Source: Kamptonema sp. UHCC 0994 (GTDB lineage: Bacteria; Cyanobacteriota; Cyanobacteriia; Cyanobacteriales; Microcoleaceae). Taken from it: 62,574 nt of DNA. Shown piece by piece: positions 17,274 to 26,122 of the stretch. How positions within the stretch are numbered: position 1 is the stretch's first letter; every line of letters begins with the position of its first letter. The position numbers and the translations under genes are program-made. The notes below the pieces were generated by a model. The model did not search any database and was not told the DNA's origin. It saw nothing but the letters and a program-made list of their open reading frames with translations. The DNA is taken from assembly GCF_029167235.1 (NCBI RefSeq), contig NZ_JARFTR010000257.1, positions 1 through 62,574 on the forward strand, written 5' to 3'.

Positions 17274-17732
17274 TTATGGCATAGCGACACCCCAACCGTC
17301 AACCTCGCCCAACTCCCCCAACTCCTGCAAACCCAACTCACCGAAACCAACCTCCACCAAACCCTCCAACTCTTCTGCATCGACGGCAGCAAATTCGATA
17401 ACTGCGATAACCCCGCCGCCGACATCTACCTGCAACTCGTCAAAAAACACCACTGCCCCAAATCCACAGAAGGCACTCCCCGCACCCTCACGGAACTCAA
17501 AATCTACTGGCAACTCCTAGACTGGGATAAACACCCCATTCTCATTTTCTACGAAGACGCGATACCTCAAGGTTTTAGCCAAACTTTTCTCGATTCTCTC
17601 TCTCGCTTCGACGCGACAATCTGCGTTATTACCGACTCACCCCATCCCACCATTCCCACTTTCTCACCCCAAGATCCGCAACTGATTCAAACTATTATGA
17701 ATTGGCTACAACGCACTGTTTTAGAAGCATAA
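17274..17732 (+). pseudogene. Fragment A: 3' part of a decayed gene
   Basis: This frame is open for 152 codons and ends in TAA at 17730-17732, but it has no start codon. It is coding-like, with few rare codons and a sensible sequence: LAQLPQLLQTQLTETNL, then NPAADIYLQLVKKHH, then HPILIFYEDAIPQGFSQTF and DATICVITDSPHPTIP near the end. I do not recognise the family. The AADIYLQ segment recurs in fragment B at 18246-18386, beyond the RelE pair. The 5' end has been lost where the three-gene operon begins. Confidence 0.55.
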
Positions 17733-17750
17733 CCTATAAAGGTTTTTCCA

Positions 17751-18044
17751 TTAATAAACTTCATCATGGCTGCCAACATCAACTAAAACAATCAGAGACT
17801 CTTCTGACTCCTCATCTTGAGCAAATGTGAATATAATACGACAATCATAAGCTACCGAACAAGACCATAAACCCTCCAAAGAACCTGTTAATTTATGAGA
17901 TTTTAAAGAGTGAGTAAGAGGATCGATACTTAACAAATTAAGCACATTAATAATCCTGTCGCTCATTTCAGGATTCTTCTTGATAAGTTTTCGGAAAGCC
18001 CGTTTGAAGCTATTATCCCAAACTATCTTCATCGTCTTTATCAT
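17751..18044 (-). CDS. RelE/YafQ-type mRNA interferase toxin
   Basis: Toxin of 97 aa (93 from the second Met at 18032). The RelE-fold pattern is clear: IVWDNSFKRAFRKLIKKNPE, then DPLTHSLKSHKLTGSLEGLW, then DCRIIFTF and a final VDVGSHDEVY. That ending is close to the YafQ/HigB subgroup with GSHDEVY. It should cut mRNA on the ribosome. It overlaps the upstream antitoxin by 32 nt. The pair sits between two fragments of one decayed gene. Confidence 0.85.
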   Translation of the reverse strand: MIKTMKIVWDNSFKRAFRKLIKKNPEMSDRIINVLNLLSIDPLTHSLKSHKLTGSLEGLWSCSVAYDCRIIFTFAQDEESEESLIVLVDVGSHDEVY

Positions 18045-18252
18045 CCCATAAATCAGCCATTAAATCAGCCACACTTCCTTTTTTTGCTGTTCCTTGTTTT
18101 AAAGAGTCTAAACTAGCTTTAGCATTGGCAGCAATCTCTAAACGTCGCTTTTCAATTCTTCTTTTTTTGATTAAATCAAACAAATAATCTTGATCCTCAA
18201 GAGAGAGGGTTTCAACAGAATCTATAATTTCTTGAAAAGATATAATGCTCAT
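18013..18252 (-). CDS. Antitoxin of the RelE-type pair
   Basis: Protein of 79 aa, upstream and overlapping the toxin. The N-terminal helix pair (FQEIIDSVETLSLEDQDYLF, IKKRRIEKRR) is the form common to cyanobacterial antitoxins paired with RelE/YafQ toxins. The acidic C-terminal tail (MADLWDDKDDEDSLG) is the likely toxin-binding part. It probably represses its own promoter together with the toxin. Confidence 0.75.
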   Translation of the reverse strand: MSIISFQEIIDSVETLSLEDQDYLFDLIKKRRIEKRRLEIAANAKASLDSLKQGTAKKGSVADLMADLWDDKDDEDSLG

Positions 18253-18386
18253 ATTTTTTTATCCTTTTCTATAACTCCGATCGCGCCGCCGCCGACATCT
18301 ACCTGCAAGCCGTCACCCAAGCCATTAACCTTCCCAAACTCCTGCAAACCAGACTCACTCAACCAACAACTAAGGCAATACTCTAA
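18246..18386 (+). pseudogene. Fragment B: remnant homologous to fragment A
   Basis: Short open frame without a start, ending in TAA at 18384. The reading is FYNSDRAAADIYLQAVTQAI, then NLPKLLQTRLTQP. It shares AADIYLQ and the LPxLLQTxLT motif with fragment A, which lies on the other side of the toxin-antitoxin pair. It runs 17 nt into the 3' end of the convergent DUF2993 gene. Confidence 0.45.
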
Positions 18387-19194
18387 TTCCCCCGCGACAA
18401 ATCAACTCACCCGGATTCAAAATTAATTCCTCAAGCTCAACTTCTGACCCTAAATCTAACTTAAAACTATCTAAATTACCACTACTTAATCCCTGCGAAA
18501 TTTCCACTTCTGGCTGTTCAAATAGTAACTCGTGACAACTTGCTAAACCCAAACCAGTTCGCAGTAAAAAAGCAATTTTTTGACCATTATTCAACAAAAT
18601 TCCCGCCTTTAATATTAACTTACCAGCCTCAATTTTTACCTGCGGATTTTGCAAATTTAATCCCTGCTGAATATCTCCCACATCCACTGCCAACAACGGC
18701 AACAAAAAATCACTCAAAGCATTAGCTAATAAAGGTGCTGAAAGTGAAGTATTCAGATCGGTCTCATTTAACCTCGCAACACCGACAACCGGAATCGGTT
18801 CTAACAACCGTAGCGGTTTACCTTTAATCACTTGACCCAAATTGATACGGATACCAGTACCAACAAGGGAAATATCAGTTAAATGCAATCCTTGATATAC
18901 AGCACCCTTAGCTGCGATCGCCACCTTCGGAACCGTACCGCCCAAAATTTGGCGATCGCTACCCGAAATCTCCACAGATAACTCCTTTACCTGAGAAACC
19001 TGCGATCGCAACAACAACTGTACCGCCGGGGACAATACCGCACTCACAATCCTACTACCCCCACCCCCGCGAGACTCCTCGGAAAATACAGCGCCGCAGC
19101 TACGCCAGCGGTCGGCATCGCCATTCCCCAATTCATTCACCTCATCAGAACCATCACCCGATTGGGGAGAATCAAAACCCATAGCCATAGCCAA
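18370..19194 (-). CDS. DUF2993 (LmeA-like) lipid-binding domain protein
   Basis: Protein of 274 aa of a family common in cyanobacteria and actinobacteria. Its mycobacterial member LmeA binds phospholipids. After a low-complexity N-terminus of about 45 residues, the domain runs to the end: SRIVSAVLSPAVQLLLRSQV, then LHLTDISLVGTGIRINLGQ and later ALSDFLLPLL. There is no clear signal peptide, although the N-terminal start could lie at any of three ATG codons (residues 1, 3 and 5). Convergent with remnant B. Confidence 0.75.
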   Translation of the reverse strand: MAMAMGFDSPQSGDGSDEVNELGNGDADRWRSCGAVFSEESRGGGGSRIVSAVLSPAVQLLLRSQVSQVKELSVEISGSDRQILGGTVPKVAIAAKGAVYQGLHLTDISLVGTGIRINLGQVIKGKPLRLLEPIPVVGVARLNETDLNTSLSAPLLANALSDFLLPLLAVDVGDIQQGLNLQNPQVKIEAGKLILKAGILLNNGQKIAFLLRTGLGLASCHELLFEQPEVEISQGLSSGNLDSFKLDLGSEVELEELILNPGELICRGGIRVLP

Positions 19195-19473
19195 CTTCAG
19201 AACTTATATCAATTTAATCTGAAGTGGCACTTTATTAAACCCACTGTCGCCGTCCCCCTAACTCTACTCAAAGGGGTTTCCAGAGTAATTTGTTATGATA
19301 CATTATCTGTAATAGGGGGTCACACCCCTCAGCAGTCAACTCATCCTTATCAAAAACAGAACATCCAGACAGCAACTATTCCTGTAATATTTGTACATAG
19401 TCGTCTATCTAAATCATGCAAAGATTTAGCTTGTCCTTAATTGATTCGACAACTCCCCCAAGCCGTCCGCTGT

Positions 19474-20265
19474 ATGGATGAAAGGCTGCAAAAAATACTC
19501 GCCCAGTGGGGCATTGCCTCTCGCCGCCAAGCAGAAGAGATGATTCTTGCTGGACGAGTGCGAGTTAATGGCAATAACGTCCAGCTCGGACAAAAAGCTA
19601 ATCCTGCGAGCGATCGCATAGAAGTTGACGGAGTGCACGTCAAATCAGAGCAAAGACCCCAGCCGGTCTATTTGTTACTCAACAAACCAGCCGGAGTCGT
19701 ATCAACTTGCTCCGATCCAGTGCAGCGCACCACAGTCCTAGATCTGTTACCGCGCAAACTGCGTGCCGGTTGCGGCATTCACCCCGTAGGGCGCTTAGAT
19801 GTAGAATCCACAGGAGCTCTACTGCTCACCAACGACGGTAATCTCACCTTCGCTTTGACCCATCCGCGCCATTGCGTCCCCAAAACTTATCAAGTTTGGG
19901 TAGAAGGCAATCCCCCAAAATCGGTATTGCAAGCTTGGAGTCAAGGCATTCTCCTATCAGGCAGAATGACATTACCAGCTCAAGTTAGAGTGCAAGAGCG
20001 TAAAAGTTCCCAGACACTTTTGGAAGTAATTCTTTACGAGGGGAGAAATCGACAGGTGCGCCGAGTCGCTGAACAGTTGGGATACCCAGTGATTAATCTG
20101 CACCGCACAGCCATCGGCCCAATTCTATTGCAGCCGCCAGGAGAGGCGGAATTGCCAACAGGAAATTACCGACCTCTACTCGATTCTGAAATTAGTTTTT
20201 TGTGGAACCGAGTCAATCTAACATCAGTAAATGTGCCAGTAGATGTCAAGGAGCACAGCATATGA
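19474..20265 (+). CDS. rRNA pseudouridine synthase (RluB/RsuA family)
   Basis: Modifies uridine in rRNA. From the ATG at 19474 the protein has 263 aa. It has an N-terminal S4 RNA-binding domain (ERLQKILAQWGIASRRQAEE) and a catalytic domain with GRLDVESTGALLLTNDG, where the Asp is the nucleophile. A TTG at 19441 would add 11 residues, but S4 domains of this family begin near MDERLQK. Its TGA stop overlaps the next gene's ATG (ATGA), so the two are coupled. RluB is likely; RsuA or RluE-type activity cannot be excluded. Confidence 0.85.
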   Translation: MDERLQKILAQWGIASRRQAEEMILAGRVRVNGNNVQLGQKANPASDRIEVDGVHVKSEQRPQPVYLLLNKPAGVVSTCSDPVQRTTVLDLLPRKLRAGCGIHPVGRLDVESTGALLLTNDGNLTFALTHPRHCVPKTYQVWVEGNPPKSVLQAWSQGILLSGRMTLPAQVRVQERKSSQTLLEVILYEGRNRQVRRVAEQLGYPVINLHRTAIGPILLQPPGEAELPTGNYRPLLDSEISFLWNRVNLTSVNVPVDVKEHSI

Positions 20266-21302
20266 CGAAGAATTTATTTTTTTTACTCTTCAAAAAAACT
20301 AAGAAGAACCTAGAGTCAGCCAATACCGAACAGGCCCAAAGCCTTGCAGAAATTGGCGCTCAACTCCGCCAATTCCGAGAACAGCACTCAATCTCCTTAG
20401 AACGAGTGTCGGTAGTAACAATGATTCGATCGCGCCTGCTGCAAGCCATTGAGGAGGGCGAACTCGATGAACTGCCTGAAGCCGTCTACACTCAAGGCTT
20501 GATCAAGCGATACGCAGAGGCGATGGGCTTAGATGGCGAACAGTTCGCCAACTTTTGCCCTGCCGAATCCATACTGGAACCTCCAAAAACCTCTTGGCGA
20601 GATTCGCCCCTAGCTCAACTGCGACCGGTACACCTCTACCTGCTTTATCTATTTGTGATTGTCGCGTCTGTAAATGGTCTATCTCATGCGATCGGTCGTT
20701 CAGACACAGCGGAAACAGGAGTAACGGCATCAAAACCCGCAGCTAAGCCATCCATTCCCGACAGCAGAAGCGTTACCAAATCGACTGGAAATCAAGGCCG
20801 TTTAGTGACCGATACTGCCAAGCTTCCTACTTCTGAGGCTAAGCCGCCGTCATTCCCTGATGCTGCCCTCCGCGATGACTATGCCTCGTCGCCACAGCCA
20901 TTGCCAATGAATACTTCTGACGAGCCAACTCACTCTATATCGGCAAAAGTAACCAATACTTCAGAGCAAGCATCACCATCAGTGTCTGTAAAAGCAACTA
21001 ACGCTTCAGATCGACCGACGGCGAATCAGCCAGTGAGTATTAGTGTCACTGTCAAGGAGGAGACTTGGGTGTTGATTGAAGTTGATGGCAAAACTGAGTT
21101 TGAGGGTAATTTACCTGTGGGGGCTCAGCGGACTTGGCAAGCTAAAGAACAACTATTTTTTAGAGCTGGTAACGCTGGTGGGGTACTGCTAGCTGTGAAT
21201 AACGGGGAGGCGAAGCAACTAGGAAAGCCGGGGGCGATAGAAGAAGTGGTCTTAAAAGCCAATGAACCCCCAGCTACAGAAAAGAGGAAAGATCAAGGTT
21301 GA
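20262..21302 (+). CDS. RodZ-like membrane protein with HTH_25 and DUF4115 domains
   Basis: Protein of 346 aa from the ATG at 20262, preceded by AAGGAG. The N-terminal helix-turn-helix (LAEIGAQLRQFREQHSISLE, then YTQGLIKRYAEAMGLD) is followed by a single membrane helix (LYLLYLFVIVASVNG), a Pro/Ser/Thr-rich linker and a C-terminal DUF4115 domain (SISVTVKEETWVLIEVDGKT). This order is that of RodZ, which links the MreB cytoskeleton to the cell wall. Coupled to the pseudouridine synthase by a 4-nt overlap. Confidence 0.75.
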   Translation: MTKNLFFLLFKKTKKNLESANTEQAQSLAEIGAQLRQFREQHSISLERVSVVTMIRSRLLQAIEEGELDELPEAVYTQGLIKRYAEAMGLDGEQFANFCPAESILEPPKTSWRDSPLAQLRPVHLYLLYLFVIVASVNGLSHAIGRSDTAETGVTASKPAAKPSIPDSRSVTKSTGNQGRLVTDTAKLPTSEAKPPSFPDAALRDDYASSPQPLPMNTSDEPTHSISAKVTNTSEQASPSVSVKATNASDRPTANQPVSISVTVKEETWVLIEVDGKTEFEGNLPVGAQRTWQAKEQLFFRAGNAGGVLLAVNNGEAKQLGKPGAIEEVVLKANEPPATEKRKDQG

Positions 21303-21393
21303 AAAGGGGTTTTACTGAGGGAAAAAGCTGACTGTATAAGCATTCTTCCTGCTCTCCTAGATAACTAAATCTTTCTTCGTTCTTCAGGGGTTT

Positions 21394-22902
21394 TTATTCT
21401 TTGATCGGGTCTCGGCGGTAGATTTTGGTGAGGTAATTAAGGCGATCGCCTATTTCCTGACTCAAAGCCCCAGACCGATACCGCCAGCCCCAGTTTCCCT
21501 CTTCTTTGCCCGGAAAATTCATCCGGGCAACATTCCCTAAACCTAAGATATCCTGAACGGGAAGGATCGCTATATCCGCAATCGAACTTAAGGCTAACCG
21601 GATCAAAGACCAGTTGATTCCTTGAGGATCGACGCAGCCTAAATAACCCAAGAAGAAGTCTCTTTCGTAGGGTTGGAGTTGTTCATACCAGCCGATAGTT
21701 GTGTCATTGTCGTGAGTGCCGGTATAAACTACACAATTGCGGACATAATTAAAAGGTAAAAAAGCATTATCGCGAGCGCCACCAAAGGCGAATTGTAAAA
21801 TCTTCATCCCTGGAAACTCAAATTTATCCCGTAGCGCTTCTACTTCTGGGGTAATTACGCCTAAATCTTCGGCAATAATTGGCAAGCTGCCAAATTTCTC
21901 TTGAATTACGTCAAACAAGGCGATTCCTGGCGCTTTAATCCACGTACCATTCATAGCAGTTTTTTCACCTTGTGGAACTGCCCAGTAAGCATCAAAACCT
22001 CGGAAATGATCGATCCGAGTTACGTCTACGCAATCGAAAATACTCTGGAAACGCTGCACCCACCAATGAAAATTATCTGCTTCCAGTTGCTCCCAATTGT
22101 ATACGGGATTACCCCATAATTGACCTGTTTCGCTGAAGTAATCGGGAGGAACTCCGGCCATTAAAGCTGGAAGACGAGATTCTTCTTCCAAGCAAAATAT
22201 TTCAGGATTAGCCCAAACATCTGCACTATCATGGGATACATAAATTGGAATGTCTCCAATTATTTTAATGCCCCGCAGGTTTGCATAGCGCTTTAATTCT
22301 GTCCACTGATGGAAAAACTCGAATTGGATGTATTTGTGGTGAAAAATTTCCGCAGTTAGCTTTGTCCGCCACAGTTCTAAGGTCTCTGGTTGACGTTTAG
22401 CAATTCCCGGTTCCCAAGTATGCCAACTCGTACCTTGAAAGGTATCTTTTAGGGCCATAAATAAGGCGTAATCTTCTAGCCAGTGAGCCTTGCTTTCGCA
22501 AAAACCAGCAAATTCAGTTTGCTGCATGGAAGTTGCTTGAGCTTTGAAGTTTTCGCCGGCTTTTTTCAGCAGGGGAATTTTAGTTTGAATTGCGCGATCG
22601 AAATCTACGGTATCAATCGGAAATCCTGGTAGGTTTGCGAAGTCTTCATCTGTTAGTAAACCTTCATCTCGCAACCGGTCAGGGCTAATTAAGAATGGAT
22701 TTCCCGCCATTGCTGAATAGCACATATAGGGGGAATTGCCATATCCCGTTGGGCCCAGAGGCAATAATTGCCAGTATTGTTGACTGTTGTCTACTAAAAA
22801 GTCAATGAAGCGATAGGCTTCTAATCCCAAGTCTCCAATACCGAATCGACTGGGTAGGGATGTGGGGTGAAGTAAAAGGCCGCTAGATCTGCGAAAAGGC
22901 AT
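21394..22902 (-). CDS. malQ: 4-alpha-glucanotransferase (amylomaltase)
   Basis: Transfers alpha-1,4-glucan chains in glycogen and maltodextrin metabolism. The 502 aa are normal for the bacterial type of GH77. Active-site segments are present: RIDHFRGFDAYW (nucleophile Asp), IIAEDLG (acid/base Glu) and GTHDNDT (third Asp). The N-terminal GLLLHPTSLPSRFGIGDLG is the family start. Transcribed alone; the 227-bp gap downstream of its start (22903-23129) shows nothing. Confidence 0.95.
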   Translation of the reverse strand: MPFRRSSGLLLHPTSLPSRFGIGDLGLEAYRFIDFLVDNSQQYWQLLPLGPTGYGNSPYMCYSAMAGNPFLISPDRLRDEGLLTDEDFANLPGFPIDTVDFDRAIQTKIPLLKKAGENFKAQATSMQQTEFAGFCESKAHWLEDYALFMALKDTFQGTSWHTWEPGIAKRQPETLELWRTKLTAEIFHHKYIQFEFFHQWTELKRYANLRGIKIIGDIPIYVSHDSADVWANPEIFCLEEESRLPALMAGVPPDYFSETGQLWGNPVYNWEQLEADNFHWWVQRFQSIFDCVDVTRIDHFRGFDAYWAVPQGEKTAMNGTWIKAPGIALFDVIQEKFGSLPIIAEDLGVITPEVEALRDKFEFPGMKILQFAFGGARDNAFLPFNYVRNCVVYTGTHDNDTTIGWYEQLQPYERDFFLGYLGCVDPQGINWSLIRLALSSIADIAILPVQDILGLGNVARMNFPGKEEGNWGWRYRSGALSQEIGDRLNYLTKIYRRDPIKE

Positions 22903-23129
22903 AAGAAACCTAAAATATAGAGTTTTGGATTTTGTAGAGAGTGCTTGACACTTTTACCTACAAATGGTAATTGTGATCTTAGTATTTACGGTTGTGTTTT
23001 CAAGGCCGCAGTAGGCTAAGAACAGTCTTTCATTATCTCATATTTTTGATATTTGAATTAGGCAAGGGGGATCGTGATTTAACTTTAATTTTGAGGAGAG
23101 ATTAGATCGCGCCGAACCCAACAAGATAA

Positions 23130-23549
23130 TTATATTGTCCAATCTTCAAATCTCAAACCAGGAACCCGTTCAAAATCGCGCCGATTGCGAGTTACCAAAA
23201 CCCCATGCCTGGAAATCACACAAGCAGCAATTCGCAAATCTTGCGTACCTATGCGGACTTTTTGGCGAACTAATTCGGTGTAGCAATTGTAAGCTTCCTG
23301 GTCGAAATCGAGCAAATTGACAGTTTTGAAATAATTTAATGTGGCTCTCAATCTTGCATAGGCTGATAATATTGCATCTGCTGATTTAGCCCTTCTAATC
23401 TGATTAAGCCGCCCATAAAATTGTTCTTCTACTGTAATAACAGTAACAGCAATTTCTTCAGAATTGACTGCGGTAATCCGACTACTAACTATTGGATGAT
23501 TTTGTTGAAAAAGCGAAACATGATCCGTATCGAGTACCCACAAACTCAT
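23130..23549 (-). CDS. VapC-type PIN-domain toxin
   Basis: PIN-domain ribonuclease of 139 aa. Acidic residues of the active site are in LDTDHVSLF (D7, D9), VITVEEQFYGR (Glu), TQDLRIAA (Asp) and NRRDFERVPGL (Asp). It begins on the overlapping 4 nt of the antitoxin stop. The call as a toxin rests on the pair arrangement. Confidence 0.85.
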   Translation of the reverse strand: MSLWVLDTDHVSLFQQNHPIVSSRITAVNSEEIAVTVITVEEQFYGRLNQIRRAKSADAILSAYARLRATLNYFKTVNLLDFDQEAYNCYTELVRQKVRIGTQDLRIAACVISRHGVLVTRNRRDFERVPGLRFEDWTI

Positions 23550-23938
23550 TTTGTCTCTTCCTCCGCATCCATTTGACGGTAATAAGCTTCCATCTCTTCA
23601 TCTCGTTCGCGACGTAAAGCTGCTATATCAGCTTGCATCTCATCGAAGTAGGGATCGTCTTTGAACATTCCCGCAAACTTCATCCAAGGATGCTCTGGTT
23701 TTGGGCGATCGATTTCTAGAGAAACTATTTCTACTTTGTCTAAGCGCTCTGTTACAATCTGGCGTAAACTGGTCAAAGCTTCTTCGCGGGTAGAACCAAA
23801 AGCCTGACACTCTGGCCAACCCAATACTGTCGCTCTATATCCTTCATTTTCTTGCTTTTCAAGCATAACCGGATAAGTTAGCTTACTCGATTTTTCCGAT
23901 GTCGATTTTTCCGATGGGGCAGTAACATTAGTAGTCAT
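23546..23938 (-). CDS. HicB-like antitoxin of the PIN toxin
   Basis: Protein of 130 aa. Residues of about 20-70 have the HicB-like partial RNase H fold (YPVMLEKQENEGYRATVLGW, then EALTSLRQIV). The C-terminal 50 residues (HPWMKFAGMFKDDPYFDEMQ onward) match the tail commonly found on VapB-type antitoxins of cyanobacteria. It is a hybrid: a HicB-type N-terminus fused to a PIN-toxin-binding tail. Confidence 0.75.
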   Translation of the reverse strand: MTTNVTAPSEKSTSEKSSKLTYPVMLEKQENEGYRATVLGWPECQAFGSTREEALTSLRQIVTERLDKVEIVSLEIDRPKPEHPWMKFAGMFKDDPYFDEMQADIAALRRERDEEMEAYYRQMDAEEETK

Positions 23939-24016
23939 AAGATTACCTTTCTACAACTCTTTCATAAATTATAACTTCCAAGTATCATAAAATTAGTATA
24001 AATTTTACGCAAACCT

Positions 24017-24445
24017 GTGACTTACCGCAATCCTACTCCTACAGTTGACATCATTATCGAATTAATCGATCGCTCCTCAAGGCCGATTATACTAATTGAA
24101 CGGCGCAATCCTCCCTACGGTTGGGCTATTCCCGGTGGCTTTGTCGATTATGGCGAAACCGTAGAAACGGCGGCCAAGCGGGAAGCTCAAGAAGAAGTAG
24201 GATTAGAGGTAGAATTAATTGAGCAATTCTACGTTTATTCTGACCCAAATCGTGACCCTCGCCAACACACTCTTAGCATTGTATTTTTGGCCGCAGCAAC
24301 AGGGGAACCCCAAGCTGCTGATGATGCTAAAACCTTAGAAATTTTTGAACCTTGGCAGTTTCCAACTCAACTTTGTTTTGACCACGCTCGCATTTTACGA
24401 GATTATTGTCGTTACCGTTTCTATGGAATACGACCTCGTTTGTAA
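24017..24445 (+). CDS. NUDIX hydrolase
   Basis: Hydrolase of nucleoside diphosphate-linked compounds, 142 aa, substrate unknown. The Nudix box is complete: [20 protein letters not shown] followed by EVG. The start is a GTG at 24017 with no clear Shine-Dalgarno sequence. Divergent from the toxin-antitoxin pair, 78 bp apart. The stop runs into a heptamer array. Confidence 0.85.
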   Translation: MTYRNPTPTVDIIIELIDRSSRPIILIERRNPPYGWAIPGGFVDYGETVETAAKREAQEEVGLEVELIEQFYVYSDPNRDPRQHTLSIVFLAAATGEPQAADDAKTLEIFEPWQFPTQLCFDHARILRDYCRYRFYGIRPRL

Positions 24446-24589
24446 TTGCTAATTGTTAACTGTTAACTGCTAACTGTTAACTGCTAACTGCTAGATTCCC
24501 CATCTTCCCCCTCTCCCCCTCTCCCAGTCTTCCTTCCTTCTTCCTTCTTCCTTCTTCCTTCTTCCTTCTTCCTTCTTCCTTCTTCCTTC
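24446..24589. repeat. Heptamer arrays between the nudix gene and gpsA
   Basis: A TTAACTG/CTAACTG array (24446-24492), then a pyrimidine stretch and a (CTTCTTC)n array of about eight units (24530-24589). The second array ends 6 nt before the gpsA ATG, so it occupies the whole ribosome-binding region of that gene. Confidence 0.8.
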
Positions 24590-24595
24590 AAGAAT

Positions 24596-25516
24596 ATGGC
24601 AAATTTAACAGTTTTAGGTGCGGGTGCTTGGGGCTCCGCAGTAGCAAATTTAGCTAGTGATAATGGCCATGAAGTTAGTGTCTGGTCGCGTAGTAGTTCT
24701 CTTAATCTAGAATCAGTTTTAATTGAGGCAGATGTTGTTGTTTCGGCAGTTTCTATGAAGGGAGTTGTCGAAACTGTGGAGCGAATTAAACGGATAAAAT
24801 TAAATGCTAATGCTATCATAGTTACGGCAACTAAAGGTTTAGATCCTGTTACTACTTGCACTCCTTCTCGCATTTGGCGTGATGCTTTTCCCGAACGTTC
24901 TATTGTTGTACTTTCTGGCCCCAATTTGTCTCAGGAAATTGTGCAGGGTTTGCCTACTGCGACGGTTGCTGCTAGTCTAGATTTAGAGGCTGCTAAGCGG
25001 ATACAAGATATTTACAATTCTGAAACTTTTCGGGTTTATATTAATAGCGATCCTTTGGGTACTGAGTTAGGAGGGACTTTAAAAAATGTGTTCGCGATCG
25101 CTGCTGGTGTCTGCGATGGTTTGCATTTAGGAACTAATGCAAAATCGGCTCTTCTTACCCGCGCTTTACCAGAAATGATTCGGGTAGGTGTACGTTTGGG
25201 AGCACAAGTTGAAACCTTTTATGGGTTATCTGGTTTGGGAGATTTACTTGCGACTTGTAATAGTGCTTTATCCCGCAATTATCGGGTTGGTTATGGACTT
25301 GCTCAAGGCAAATCTTTAGAGCAGGTTTTGCAGGAGTTAAAGAGCACTGCTGAAGGGGTAAATACTACTAATGTATTGATCGATTTGGCTAAAAAACAGG
25401 GAATTGAAGTGCCTGTTTCTACTCAAGTTTATCGTTTAATTAATGGTATAATTACCCCTGAGCAAGCAGTTGCAGCGCTGATGGAAAGAACTGTGAAGCC
25501 AGAAAAATCTAGCTAA
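24596..25516 (+). CDS. gpsA: NAD(P)H-dependent glycerol-3-phosphate dehydrogenase
   Basis: Reduces dihydroxyacetone phosphate to glycerol-3-phosphate for phospholipid synthesis. The 306 aa are in the normal range. The nucleotide-binding loop VLGAGAWGSAVA is at the N-terminus. The catalytic Lys is in KNVFAIAAGVCDGL, followed by TRALPEMIR and GLSGLGDLLATCNS. The ATG directly follows the heptamer array, with only AAGAAT between, so there is no usable Shine-Dalgarno sequence in sight. Confidence 0.95.
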   Translation: MANLTVLGAGAWGSAVANLASDNGHEVSVWSRSSSLNLESVLIEADVVVSAVSMKGVVETVERIKRIKLNANAIIVTATKGLDPVTTCTPSRIWRDAFPERSIVVLSGPNLSQEIVQGLPTATVAASLDLEAAKRIQDIYNSETFRVYINSDPLGTELGGTLKNVFAIAAGVCDGLHLGTNAKSALLTRALPEMIRVGVRLGAQVETFYGLSGLGDLLATCNSALSRNYRVGYGLAQGKSLEQVLQELKSTAEGVNTTNVLIDLAKKQGIEVPVSTQVYRLINGIITPEQAVAALMERTVKPEKSS

Positions 25517-25762
25517 TTGTTATTTGTTAGTAGTTAGTGGTTAGTGGTTAGTTGTTAGTTAAGTAGCTGGACAAAAATAAAGAATGTCATTGCGAGCCAA
25601 GCGAAGCGCAGTTGCGAGGGTACGAAGCAATCCCGAAGCAATTCGCTTGCGCTTTGAGATTGCTTCGCTGGGCTCGCAATGACATAGCTACGTTTATTTA
25701 TGTCCGACTACTTATTAAGACTAATTACCAATTACCAATTACCAATTACCAATTACCAATTC
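25517..25762. repeat. Heptamer arrays and a REP-like palindrome downstream of gpsA
   Basis: GTTAGTG/GTTAGTT array at 25517-25562. A palindromic element at 25585-25684 with ends TGTCATTGCGAG and CTCGCAATGACA belongs to the family of the 87-bp tandem repeat at 9881-10120. A (CCAATTA)n array follows at about 25725-25760, up to the next gene's end. Confidence 0.8.
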
Positions 25763-26068
25763 TTACTTACCACTGTAATAAAAGGCAATTTCTTTGTCTT
25801 TAAGGGGGGCAAAATTTGCATCAGCAAGCATTTGATTGAGCTCTGATTGGGGAATGTGCTTAGCGCCTATCCGCACGATGCGCGATCGCATGGTATTAGA
25901 CACGCCGCTGCGCTGTCTTCCGGCTTCTAAACCCATGACTTTGCTATATAGTTCTAGTTTAGCTGTGGGGATGGGAGTACCGTCAAAGTCGAGACCAGAG
26001 GCGATCGCTACATCGATCGCATCAGCACCAGTTGTTGTTTTTTCTGTTGAGTTTGTTTCAGTAGACAT
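25763..26068 (-). CDS. Conserved cyanobacterial protein of unknown function
   Basis: Protein of 101 aa, soluble and without signal peptide. After a variable Thr-rich N-terminus of about 15 residues come the conserved-looking stretches IDVAIASGLDFDGTPIPTAK and GVSNTMRSRIVRIGAKHIP, and the C-terminal LKDKEIAFYYSG. I recall close homologues only in cyanobacteria, all without a known function. Five basic residues in the central helix could contact nucleic acid, but this is only inference. Confidence 0.6.
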   Translation of the reverse strand: MSTETNSTEKTTTGADAIDVAIASGLDFDGTPIPTAKLELYSKVMGLEAGRQRSGVSNTMRSRIVRIGAKHIPQSELNQMLADANFAPLKDKEIAFYYSGK

Positions 26069-26122
26069 TTGGGAATAACATCAAAAATTTAGCACTAAAG
26101 CATTTTATCACTATTGGTATTA

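Noticed and set aside
24484-24924. Minus-strand frame opposite gpsA with a Lys/Glu/Arg repeat tail
   Set aside because: The repeat tail is only the translation of the CTTCTTC array, and the rest is antisense to gpsA.
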